A DNA stretch of 34,100 nt from Ruminococcus sp. Its GTDB lineage: Bacteria > Bacillota > Clostridia > Oscillospirales > Ruminococcaceae. Positions 1 through 6,114 of this stretch are shown piece by piece. The stretch lies in NCBI GenBank assembly GCA_014799805.1, contig JAAVHJ010000029.1:1-34100 (forward strand), given 5' to 3'. Numbering within the stretch: position 1 is the first letter of the stretch; the number at the start of each line of letters is the position of its first letter. A program made the position numbers and the translations under genes. Under the pieces are notes generated by a model. It did no database searches. It was not told the DNA's origin and saw nothing but the letters and a program-made list of their open reading frames with translations.

Positions 1-21
1 AAAATATTGCTATCTGTTCCA

Positions 22-94
22 TAGAAAAAACCGCCTTTCTGTTCTTTGAGTTTGTCATTACTCTCATTATAACAGATTCTGGCGGTTTTTTCTA
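22..94 (-). terminator. terminator-like hairpin downstream of the LRR gene
   Basis: A 14-bp inverted repeat pairs 22-35 with 81-94. An inner 6-bp stem pairs 38-43 (TCTGTT) with 71-76 (AACAGA). Read on the minus strand, GGCGG is followed by a run of six T. It lies about 90 bases beyond the stop of the minus-strand LRR gene and is the only clear transcription stop there. The long loop is unusual for a simple terminator. The plus-strand half also ends in T-rich sequence, so it may act in both directions. Confidence 0.6.
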
Positions 95-185
95 TCTTTT
101 TTTCTTCGAACTCACGTTTTTCAAGGTAGAATATTCCATGGGAATCAGATTGAAAAATTCCTAGATAGCATAAACAACCAAAATT

Positions 186-1964
186 TTAAGTCTTAAATTT
201 TTCAAGAAATGCAAGATATTCTGGATACTTGTCCTGTATCGCATAACAGAATTTTTCAGCTTGTCGCATATGATTTTTTAAATAGTTCTGATAAATTGCT
301 ATACTAGAATCACATGGTCTTTGTGTACTTCTCAGCATATCAATTGCAATCAAAACTCTTTGCCGTGTGTGAATAAAAGCATGTTTTAAAAAAATAGTTT
401 CTATTAATTTGCTATCGAAAAATAATTTAAAATATGATTTTCCAATAGGTACGAATGCTTTTAATAAATCTTTGTGAATAGATTCGCCGACTAATTCCGC
501 AGAGGGAATATATTTTATGATAATTTCTTGATGTTCCAGCCATGAAATTTTATGCAAACCAGAACATAACCCAGAAAAAATTGCACCTGTTGCTTGAAAT
601 TCGCCTAATTCAATTTCTGGTATGTCAAAAATACGGATTGCATTTTCATGAATGCAAAGAGTAGCATACCTACTAGAAGTGTTTTCAATTTTCAATGTTT
701 TGTATTTAGAAAGACAAATTTCACCAACATAAATATCTCTTATTGTTGTTGTATCAATTGTTAATGTGATTAGATTATCATTTATCTTTTGATATTTAAA
801 ATTTTCTATTGGTTGTTCTTTCGTTCCATTATATCCAAATACACCCGCTGGGAGACGATATGAAAATTTATTTTCGGGCAAATCGATATAGATATGATTT
901 TCAGGAACGCCGTTTTTATCATATCGAATCCAAAAAGCACCCCTGCAAATATTTACAGAACGGCATTTGTGCAAGTCTAGTGAATAGGAGAGCTTAGAAT
1001 AAAAACCCAAATAAGAACCCAAAACAGATTTTTTTTGTAAACTAATAGATTTATTTTTTAGGAACGAAAAATCTCTGGTTTTATTTCCAACAAGAAGAAT
1101 CTGTATGTTGTTATCATAGTTATTATATGGAAATTTTCTACCTAAAATTAGTGCATAATTATCTTGCAATGGTGTAAATTGAAATGCAAGCCCATTACTA
1201 ATAACTAAATAACGATAAGAAGTTCCAAAACCGTTTAAACCAGAAGCCCTAAATGCATAATCCTCTAATTTCCAAACATAAGGCGGAAACTGAATATAAT
1301 TTAATTTTTTGCAAGATTCCATTGCAGACTTACCAATATAAATTAAAGTTTTAGGCAAATGTATTTCTGATAATTCTTGACACCCCAAAAAACATGATTC
1401 AGGAATGCTTTGTAAACCGTCTGCAAAAATACAAGTTTGCAATTGACTTTCACGAAAAGCATTTTTGCCAATTTTTCTAATCGTTGACGGAATTTGTATG
1501 TTTTTAATAATTTTATTTTGATAAAAAGCATTTTGTCCAATTTCATTGACTTTTAGATTATCAATAAAAGCAGGGATTACTAAATTTTCACTAGAGCCGT
1601 GATAATTTGTAATTCTAATGCTTTTTGATTTTTTTCTAAATGAAAATCCTTGTTGTATCGCTTGTTTAGAAGTAATACGCAATGCAGGAATTTCAATGCT
1701 TTGAAATTCTGTCAAATCAGGCATATAAACAAGTTCTTTTGGAAGAATATCTTTTTTTGGTGAAATTGGTTCTTGTTTCTTTTCTTGTTTCTTTAGAACA
1801 GAATTTATTTCTTGTGGGGTTGGTTCTTGTGGATTTTTCTGTTTTTTCAGAAAAGAATCTATTTTTTGTGGTGTTATTTGTTCTTGTTTTTCTAATTTAT
1901 CTGACAATACTTTTGCAGAGGCAACACCTAAACTGCCTAATAGTATTTTCCATAATGGATTCAT
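186..1964 (-). CDS. BspA-like leucine-rich-repeat protein
   Basis: This 592-aa protein has a short hydrophobic N-terminus (WKILLGSLGVASAKVL) and then a Lys/Gln/Pro-rich spacer of imperfect repeats (ITPQKIDSFLKKQ, PTPQEINSVLKKQ). From about residue 130 it has LRR_5/BspA-type repeats of the form 'NEIGQNAFYQN', 'RKIGKNAFRES', 'LIYIGKSAMESC'. The C-terminal half is not recognisable. BspA-type repeats usually mediate surface or protein-protein contacts; no enzyme motif is visible. The start is the ATG at 1964, because AAGAGGTG sits 6 bases upstream; the GTG at 1973 overlaps that ribosome site. The gene starts 22 bases after the SDR stop, so the two are probably one operon. There is no classical signal peptide, so surface location is uncertain. 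Confidence 0.75.
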   Translation of the reverse strand: MNPLWKILLGSLGVASAKVLSDKLEKQEQITPQKIDSFLKKQKNPQEPTPQEINSVLKKQEKKQEPISPKKDILPKELVYMPDLTEFQSIEIPALRITSKQAIQQGFSFRKKSKSIRITNYHGSSENLVIPAFIDNLKVNEIGQNAFYQNKIIKNIQIPSTIRKIGKNAFRESQLQTCIFADGLQSIPESCFLGCQELSEIHLPKTLIYIGKSAMESCKKLNYIQFPPYVWKLEDYAFRASGLNGFGTSYRYLVISNGLAFQFTPLQDNYALILGRKFPYNNYDNNIQILLVGNKTRDFSFLKNKSISLQKKSVLGSYLGFYSKLSYSLDLHKCRSVNICRGAFWIRYDKNGVPENHIYIDLPENKFSYRLPAGVFGYNGTKEQPIENFKYQKINDNLITLTIDTTTIRDIYVGEICLSKYKTLKIENTSSRYATLCIHENAIRIFDIPEIELGEFQATGAIFSGLCSGLHKISWLEHQEIIIKYIPSAELVGESIHKDLLKAFVPIGKSYFKLFFDSKLIETIFLKHAFIHTRQRVLIAIDMLRSTQRPCDSSIAIYQNYLKNHMRQAEKFCYAIQDKYPEYLAFLEKFKT

Positions 1965-1986
1965 AAAAATCACCTCTTAAATTTAA

Positions 1987-3012
1987 TTAATAATTAATAA
2001 TTTTATAATCTTTGTAAAACATGCCATAATCTTTAATTTTTTCAGTTGTGAACATGTTTTTTAGAATCGGATATAAAATTCTCATTGCACCATCTTCAAA
2101 TGTCAGATACGGCTTAAAATCTTTGCTAATCTGATACGCAGGCGGAAATTGATTAGATACCCAGCCAGGGTCACAAGAATAGACATAAATTTTATCATGG
2201 ATAAAATCCGAAGCAATCGAATGTGTCATCATATTAAGAGACGCTTTTGCCATATTGGTATGCACATGTCTTGCAAGTTTCTGTTTGGTATGAAAACGCC
2301 CTTCAACAGAACTGACATTAATGACAAATTTTCTGTTAGTATTATCATAAGCAAGACAATAACGTAAGCCATTTGTTAATAAAAATGGAGCTGTTACGTT
2401 AATTAATTGCACTTCTAATAATTCTTGTGCTGAAATTTCTTCAGGTTTGCGAACCCAAGAATTAAAATTCGGCTGTTCGCCATAGTCTAAAATTTGATGT
2501 TCAGGGACAAGGGAAAATAATTGTGTTTGCTTGTCTGTGAGTTGCAAAAGATTCTGACTATAAGAAATTTTTAAATTTTGTTCTTGCAATTCTAATTGTG
2601 CATAATAATCTGATGATTTTTTCACTGTCTGTGCAGCATTATTAATTAAGATATCAAGTTTATTATGACAAATCAAGGCAATCTGTGCAATTAAATCTTG
2701 TATTTTATCAACACGGATTAAATCAAAGCCGATAATAAAAAGCCTGTCTTGAAATTCTATAAAATCAGATTCTTGCTGATAATTTTGATAAGCTGATTTC
2801 GGATAACGTGTGATAACAATTACACTTGCACCCGTTCTAAGTAATTTTAAAGCCGTTGCATAGCCAATTTTAATCCTTCCGCCAGTTACAACTGCAAATT
2901 TTCCTGTTAAATCACAGGTTAATTTCCGCATGGTTTGATTCAATGCTTGACATTCTGGACAAATGCCATATGTTTCCATGTTGCGTTGTCGGCACATAAG
3001 ACAAATTTTCAT
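1987..3012 (-). CDS. SDR-family oxidoreductase with N-terminal zinc ribbon
   Basis: This 341-aa protein starts with a CxxC...CxxC knuckle (C4, C7, C18, C21), then a Rossmann fold of the short-chain dehydrogenase family: nucleotide loop TGGRIKIG at 43-50, NNAAQT near 124-129 and NVSS near 232-235. The usual YxxxK catalytic pair reads TNMAK (T252, K256), so the general-acid Tyr is replaced by Thr. The cofactor loop is also unusual (no TGxxxGIG). An NAD(P)-dependent role is expected from the family, but the substrate cannot be told. About 60 residues between the NNA motif and the later helices are longer than in classical SDRs. AAGGAGG lies just before the ATG. It heads an operon with the downstream LRR gene. 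Confidence 0.8.
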   Translation of the reverse strand: MKICLMCRQRNMETYGICPECQALNQTMRKLTCDLTGKFAVVTGGRIKIGYATALKLLRTGASVIVITRYPKSAYQNYQQESDFIEFQDRLFIIGFDLIRVDKIQDLIAQIALICHNKLDILINNAAQTVKKSSDYYAQLELQEQNLKISYSQNLLQLTDKQTQLFSLVPEHQILDYGEQPNFNSWVRKPEEISAQELLEVQLINVTAPFLLTNGLRYCLAYDNTNRKFVINVSSVEGRFHTKQKLARHVHTNMAKASLNMMTHSIASDFIHDKIYVYSCDPGWVSNQFPPAYQISKDFKPYLTFEDGAMRILYPILKNMFTTEKIKDYGMFYKDYKIINY

Positions 3013-3024
3013 AAAAAAACCTCC

Positions 3025-3053
3025 TTGACAAATTTTAAAAAATATGCTATACT
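3025..3053 (+). promoter_or_regulatory. consensus promoter of the tRNA-like cluster, copy 1
   Basis: TTGACA (3025-3030) and TATACT (3048-3053) are separated by 17 bases, with TG one base before the -10 (extended -10). It points into the first tRNA-like module and lies back to back with the SDR ribosome site. Its sequence is repeated almost exactly at 3417-3445. Confidence 0.8.
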
Positions 3054-3065
3054 GAATATCACCAG

Positions 3066-3119
3066 TAGTTTATATAAAATATCGTTCCGCCCGACGAAGA
3101 AACGGCTTGCCGTCTGGTC
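3066..3119 (+). repeat. module linker 1 (TAGTTTAT motif plus ACGG-CTTG-CCGT hairpin)
   Basis: The motif TAGTTTATATAAAATA (3066-3081) is followed by a hairpin whose stem pairs 3102-3105 (ACGG) with 3110-3113 (CCGT) around a CTTG loop. It lies directly before tRNA-like 1. It is about 85 percent identical to the linker at 3458-3514, with paired changes in the stem. Confidence 0.6.
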
Positions 3120-3194
3120 ATTCGTAATATTTCAAGGGTAGAATATTGCCTCTGCTAAAGGTAAAAGATTATGGTTCGAGTCCATATGCGAATG
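3120..3194 (+). ncRNA. tRNA-like element 1
   Basis: This folds as a cloverleaf. The acceptor ATTCGTA/TGCGAAT is 7 bp (one G-T), extendable to 8 bp with C3119-G3194. The D stem is ATTT/GAAT with GGG in the loop. The T arm is TATGG-TTCGAGT-CCATA. The anticodon arm can be drawn in two ways: a 5-bp stem TTGCC/GGTAA with a 9-base loop TCTGCTAAA, or a shifted stem with a 7-base loop giving anticodon GCT. GCT would mean serine, but the long variable arm of tRNA-Ser is absent. CCA is not encoded. It is a tRNA relative but probably not an ordinary decoding tRNA. Confidence 0.55.
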
Positions 3195-3203
3195 TAACGC
3201 CGA

Positions 3204-3259
3204 TAGTTTATTTAAAACAGCTCTCCCCAAGGAGCAGAAATGATTTTATTCATTCGGCT
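3204..3259 (+). repeat. module linker 2 (TAGTTTAT motif plus GCTC...GAGC hairpin)
   Basis: The motif TAGTTTATTTAAAACA (3204-3219) is followed by a 5-bp hairpin pairing 3220-3224 with 3231-3235. The distance from motif start to the next tRNA-like element is 56 bases, against 54 and 57 in the other two modules. CATTCG at 3251-3256 repeats the bases at the 5' edge of tRNA-like 1 (3119-3124). Confidence 0.5.
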
Positions 3260-3330
3260 ATCCATGTAGCTTAACGGTAGAACGCTATCTCTGCAAGATA
3301 GTAACGGCGGTTCAACTCCGCCCATGGATT
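3260..3330 (+). ncRNA. tRNA-like element 2
   Basis: This is a cloverleaf with a perfect 7-bp acceptor (ATCCATG/CATGGAT), D arm GCTT...GAAC with one C-A mismatch and GG in the loop, anticodon stem CTATC/GATAG, and T arm GGCGG-TTCAACT-CCGCC. The anticodon loop is TCTGCAA. Bases 34-36 would read TGC (Ala), but position 33 is C, not the near-universal U. The D arm resembles Firmicute tRNA-Gly. The discriminator would be T, and CCA is not encoded. A tRNA origin is clear; decoding function is doubtful. Confidence 0.6.
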
Positions 3331-3397
3331 TTTAACTGAAAAAATATGACTGTACTTGCAATGATTTTAGAATCAAAGTAAGTTTTTTTCTAAAATA
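3331..3397 (-). pseudogene. decayed copy of the 3' end of the SpoU methylase gene
   Basis: The bases after tRNA-like 2 match those after tRNA-like 3, which there are the 3' end of the methylase gene. The first part (to about 3360) aligns with 3585-3615. The rest aligns with 3673-3691 and then with about 3719-3738. The first missing segment runs exactly between two GCACTTGCA copies in the intact gene (3607-3615 and 3673-3681), as expected for deletion between short direct repeats. It has no start and encodes nothing alone. It shows that the tRNA-like module and the gene tail were duplicated or acquired together. Confidence 0.65.
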
Positions 3398-3416
3398 ATA
3401 GTCTACAAAAAATTCC

Positions 3417-3445
3417 TTGACAAATTTTAAAAAATATGCTATACT
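3417..3445 (+). promoter_or_regulatory. consensus promoter of the tRNA-like cluster, copy 2
   Basis: TTGACA (3417-3422) and TATACT (3440-3445) are 17 bases apart, with TG one base before the -10. From about 3415 to 3445 the sequence is identical to copy 1 at 3023-3053. It drives the third tRNA-like module. Confidence 0.8.
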
Positions 3446-3457
3446 AGATATTGCCAG

Positions 3458-3514
3458 TAGTTTATATAAAACATCATCGTTCCTCAAGACGAAGAAACAG
3501 CTTGCTGTCTGGTA
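3458..3514 (+). repeat. module linker 3 (TAGTTTAT motif plus ACAG-CTTG-CTGT hairpin)
   Basis: The motif TAGTTTATATAAAACA (3458-3473) is followed by a hairpin pairing 3497-3500 (ACAG) with 3505-3508 (CTGT) around CTTG. Compared with linker 1, one G-C stem pair is A-T, and both sides changed. This is what a conserved RNA stem would show. Confidence 0.6.
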
Positions 3515-3584
3515 TCCCATGTAGCATAACGGTAAGGCACTATCTCTTCATGATAGCAATGGCGGTTCAACTCCGCCCATGGGT
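3515..3584 (+). ncRNA. tRNA-like element 3
   Basis: This is a cloverleaf with 6 bp of acceptor (CCCATG/CATGGG) flanked by a T-T mismatch, D arm GCAT...AGGC with one mismatch and GG in the loop, anticodon stem CTATC/GATAG, and T arm GGCGG-TTCAACT-CCGCC identical to element 2. The loop is TCTTCAT, so bases 34-36 would read TTC (Glu), but position 33 is again C. CCA is not encoded. Its last 18 bases are antisense to the end of the SpoU methylase gene. Confidence 0.58.
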
Positions 3585-4376
3585 TTTCAACTGCCAAAAT
3601 GCAACTGCACTTGCAGCAGCAACATTCAGGGAATCAATGCCCTGTTTCATAGGAATTTTCGCAATATAATCCGCACTTGCAATGGTTTCTGGTGTCAGTC
3701 CGTCCCCCTCTGAACCCAAAATCAAAGCAAGTTTTTTTTCTGTCATTAAATTTTTATCCTCAATGCTAATTGCTTGATTATCCAATGCCAATGCAACGGT
3801 TTTAAAATTTAAATTTTTTAAAACTTGATAATTATAATTTTCAAGAATCGTCCAAGGAATTTGAAACACTGTTCCCATGCTAACTCTGATAGAACGTCTA
3901 TATAATGGATTTGCACAATTAGGCGTTACTAGCACAGCGTCTATAAACATTGCAGATGCAGAACGAAAAATCGCTCCAATATTTGTTGGATTGACAATAT
4001 TTTCTAATACAGCAATTCTAGTGGCATGTTCGCAAATTTCAGAAACACTTGGCAAAGGTTTTCTTCTCATGGCACATAATGCTCCTCTGACAAGCTGAAA
4101 ACCTGTTAATTTTGTTAATAATTCTGCATTGGCTGTGTAAACTGGAATATTTATAGTTTTAAAATAGCTTAAAAAATCCTGTGTAAGATGTTTTGTTTCC
4201 AGTAATACAGAAATTGGCTCATAACCAGCTTGTAAAGCACGAATAATCACAGTTGGACTTTCAGCAATAAAAATACCTGTTTCTGGTTCGTAATAATGCA
4301 ATAACTGCGTTTCAGATAAGCCAGCATATATTGCAAGTTCTGGTGTATTAAAATCTTGAATAGAAATAATATGCAT
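3567..4376 (-). CDS. SpoU/TrmH-family RNA 2'-O-methyltransferase
   Basis: This 269-aa protein has an N-terminal substrate-binding region (about 1-105, with 'IFIAESPTVIIRALQAGYEP') and a C-terminal SPOUT domain carrying the three family motifs: ENIVNPTNIGAIFRSA, LGSEGDGLTPETI and IDSLNVAAASAVAF. The family transfers methyl from SAM to a ribose 2'-OH in rRNA or tRNA; the target here cannot be decided. AAGGAGAA lies 12 bases before the ATG. The last six codons (HGRS plus stop, and part of Thr) lie inside tRNA-like element 3 read in antisense, so this C-terminus may not be ancestral. A decayed second copy of the gene's end is at 3331-3397. Confidence 0.85.
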   Translation of the reverse strand: MHIISIQDFNTPELAIYAGLSETQLLHYYEPETGIFIAESPTVIIRALQAGYEPISVLLETKHLTQDFLSYFKTINIPVYTANAELLTKLTGFQLVRGALCAMRRKPLPSVSEICEHATRIAVLENIVNPTNIGAIFRSASAMFIDAVLVTPNCANPLYRRSIRVSMGTVFQIPWTILENYNYQVLKNLNFKTVALALDNQAISIEDKNLMTEKKLALILGSEGDGLTPETIASADYIAKIPMKQGIDSLNVAAASAVAFWQLKTHGRS

Positions 4377-4410
4377 AATATTTATATTCTCCTTAATTTT
4401 AATTAATATA

Positions 4411-4449
4411 AAAACTGCTACATAGTATATTTTCAGATGTAGCAGTTTT
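4411..4449 (-). terminator. intrinsic terminator after the membrane-protein gene
   Basis: A 13-bp stem pairs 4411-4423 (AAAACTGCTACAT) with 4437-4449, followed on the minus strand by TTTTTATATT. It separates the upstream membrane-protein gene from the SpoU methylase gene. The A/T flanks on both sides could let it work in both directions. Confidence 0.8.
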
Positions 4450-4479
4450 TTAATTTTACCTGATTTAATTTAATTTAAT

Positions 4480-5580
4480 TTACATTAAACCGAGTTCTTG
4501 TTTAGAAATATCAAAATATTCTTCCAGAATGGCAATATAATATCTGAAAACGACTTTGCCATTATAATACATCACATCACCTTCTTCTGGAATGCCTAAT
4601 TTAGCAAGTTCTTCATCTGTAAGAGAAGACAACGTCACAGTTTTGAAATTTTCTATTGTAATACCAAGTGTATCTCTTGCTTTTTCGCTCATAGAATCCA
4701 GTTTTAACTCTTGCTTGTCCGTTTTTAAAATAGCTTTTGCTTCTTCATTCAAAGCAATGACTGTTTTATGATATTCTTCTTGGGAGATTGTCATATCTTT
4801 TCCATTATTAAACGTTACATGATAAGCATTACGTCCTAATAAATCCATTTGTTTATCACTTAGTGTAATTTCAATTTCTTCAGAAATCGCATTTAATTGT
4901 TCTGTGATTTCCTCACGGCGTTCTGTTTTCCACTCAATCTCGCAATTTTCTTGCAAAGGACGTTCTATGGAAACATCATGTGATAATCCTCTGATTTTAA
5001 AATGAAATACATTGAAATATTCTTTGTCAAGTGTATTACTTTCTACAGAAACTTTCGTACTGCCATTGGAGCTGTCCGTTGTATCTGCGACTTCATAGCG
5101 ATATAAGCCAGAAGGCGAAGTGCCACTATCTACAATTGTTGTTACTGTTGCAGGTGCAAATAAAGAAGTCACCAGAAAATAAACTAATGCACCAAGTAAG
5201 TATACAAGTAAAAACATTGTACCCCATATTGTTTTTGCTGTTTCTCCAAATCCAGATAGAAAAAAAATCATTAATGCCATAATTGCAAGCGGAACAAGTA
5301 CTCCCCATTGTCCAAAATATATCATAATTGGAAATACCATTGTTGGAAGTATCAGCAGACTTGCAAGTTTAGTAAGAAGTTGTTTTCGGGTGTACAGCAT
5401 TGTTGTTAATGCCATAACAGAACTACCTGTTGCAATCATACAAGCCGTGCCTTGTTCTAACAAATCCAGCTTATAAAAAACAGACAGATATGCAAAATAA
5501 ACTATTACTACACAGTAACATGGACTTAATAACGAAACAACTCTTTTTGTCCATTTATTCGCAAAAAATTTACCAATCAT
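4480..5580 (-). CDS. five-helix membrane protein of unknown function
   Basis: This 366-aa protein has about five hydrophobic helices in the first 145 residues (roughly 12-34, 41-62, 67-90, 92-112, 118-142). A hydrophilic, Glu-rich C-terminal part of about 220 residues follows. The soluble part holds a Thr/Ser-rich stretch and two regions resembling each other around 'LSDKQMDLLGRNAYHV' and 'LTDEELAKLGIPEEGDV', each a short helix plus a Leu-Gly turn. I do not recognise the family and no catalytic motif is visible. It has its own promoter (5662-5690), a ribosome site (AAAGGG) and a terminator, so it is a single-gene unit. Confidence 0.75.
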   Translation of the reverse strand: MIGKFFANKWTKRVVSLLSPCYCVVIVYFAYLSVFYKLDLLEQGTACMIATGSSVMALTTMLYTRKQLLTKLASLLILPTMVFPIMIYFGQWGVLVPLAIMALMIFFLSGFGETAKTIWGTMFLLVYLLGALVYFLVTSLFAPATVTTIVDSGTSPSGLYRYEVADTTDSSNGSTKVSVESNTLDKEYFNVFHFKIRGLSHDVSIERPLQENCEIEWKTERREEITEQLNAISEEIEITLSDKQMDLLGRNAYHVTFNNGKDMTISQEEYHKTVIALNEEAKAILKTDKQELKLDSMSEKARDTLGITIENFKTVTLSSLTDEELAKLGIPEEGDVMYYNGKVVFRYYIAILEEYFDISKQELGLM

Positions 5581-5661
5581 TTACATTGCCCTTTCTTTTG
5601 TGATGTAATTATAATTTTATAATTTGCTGATAGTATTTAAAAAATACATATGCTCTTTGCT

Positions 5662-5690
5662 ATTATACCATTTTTCACCGAAAATGGCAA
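5662..5690 (-). promoter_or_regulatory. promoter of the membrane-protein gene with inverted repeat in the spacer
   Basis: On the minus strand, TTGCCA (5690-5685) and TATAAT (5667-5662) are 17 bases apart. The interval 5668-5687 contains an inverted repeat, CCATTTTTC-acc-GAAAATGG with one unmatched T, filling the space between -35 and -10. This is a typical place for a repressor operator. Confidence 0.75.
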
Positions 5691-5732
5691 GTAGTTTCTG
5701 AAAAATATTTTTAATTTTTTTCAAAAAAGCAC

Positions 5733-5761
5733 TTGACAAATATATTAAACTGTGCTATAAT
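5733..5761 (+). promoter_or_regulatory. trp operon promoter
   Basis: TTGACA (5733-5738) and TATAAT (5756-5761) have a 17-base spacer and TG one base before the -10. This is a full consensus match. It transcribes the T-box leader and the trp genes. Confidence 0.9.
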
Positions 5762-5767
5762 AATCTC

Positions 5768-6098
5768 AGATTTTAGTTTTTTCATATTTAAAAATCCTTT
5801 GAGCAAAGGTAAGTAGTTCCAAAAAACAGTGTTCAGAGAGCTGGTAGTTGGTGAAAATCCCAGTACACATGCTTTGGAATGAATGGATTTGTTAGGAGCA
5901 AAAGCAAAATTAGTTGATTTTATGCATTTATTAATTAAGAGTAGTTTGCGCCGTATTCCCTACGTTATAAGGGTAGGATATGCTAGTATCTGATATATCT
6001 AAAAAAGGAGCAGTTTGAAAATTTTCTGACTGCTTGAATTTGGGTGGCACAACGAGTCAATCGTCCCATGTCGTGGGGAAGATTGGCTTTTTATTTTT
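5768..6098 (+). promoter_or_regulatory. T-box leader, tryptophan-specific
   Basis: The leader has the T-box landmarks in order. The Stem I signature CAGAGAGCTGGTAGTTGGTG is at 5834-5853. The specifier region GAATGGATTTG has UGG (Trp) at 5884-5886. The T-box bulge TGGGTGGCACAACG starts at 6041. In its UGGN element N is C, which would pair with the G discriminator base of tRNA-Trp. T-boxes bind uncharged tRNA and then form an antiterminator instead of the terminator at 6055-6097. Here this couples trp operon transcription to tRNA-Trp charging. Confidence 0.93.
6055..6097 (+). terminator. T-box-controlled terminator
   Basis: AGTCAATC-g-TCCC pairs with GGGGA-a-GATTGGCT and is followed by TTTTATTTTT. 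The 5' arm begins just after the T-box bulge sequence, so terminator and antiterminator exclude each other. The trpE ribosome site AAGGAGGAAAA follows directly. Confidence 0.9.
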
Positions 6099-6114
6099 GT
6101 AAGGAGGAAAATTT

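Noticed and set aside
3120-3584. Calling the three tRNA-like elements ordinary tRNA-Ser, tRNA-Ala and tRNA-Glu
   Set aside because: No U33 in elements 2 and 3, D-stem mismatches, T discriminators, and no long variable arm for a Ser reading in element 1. They were kept as ncRNA.
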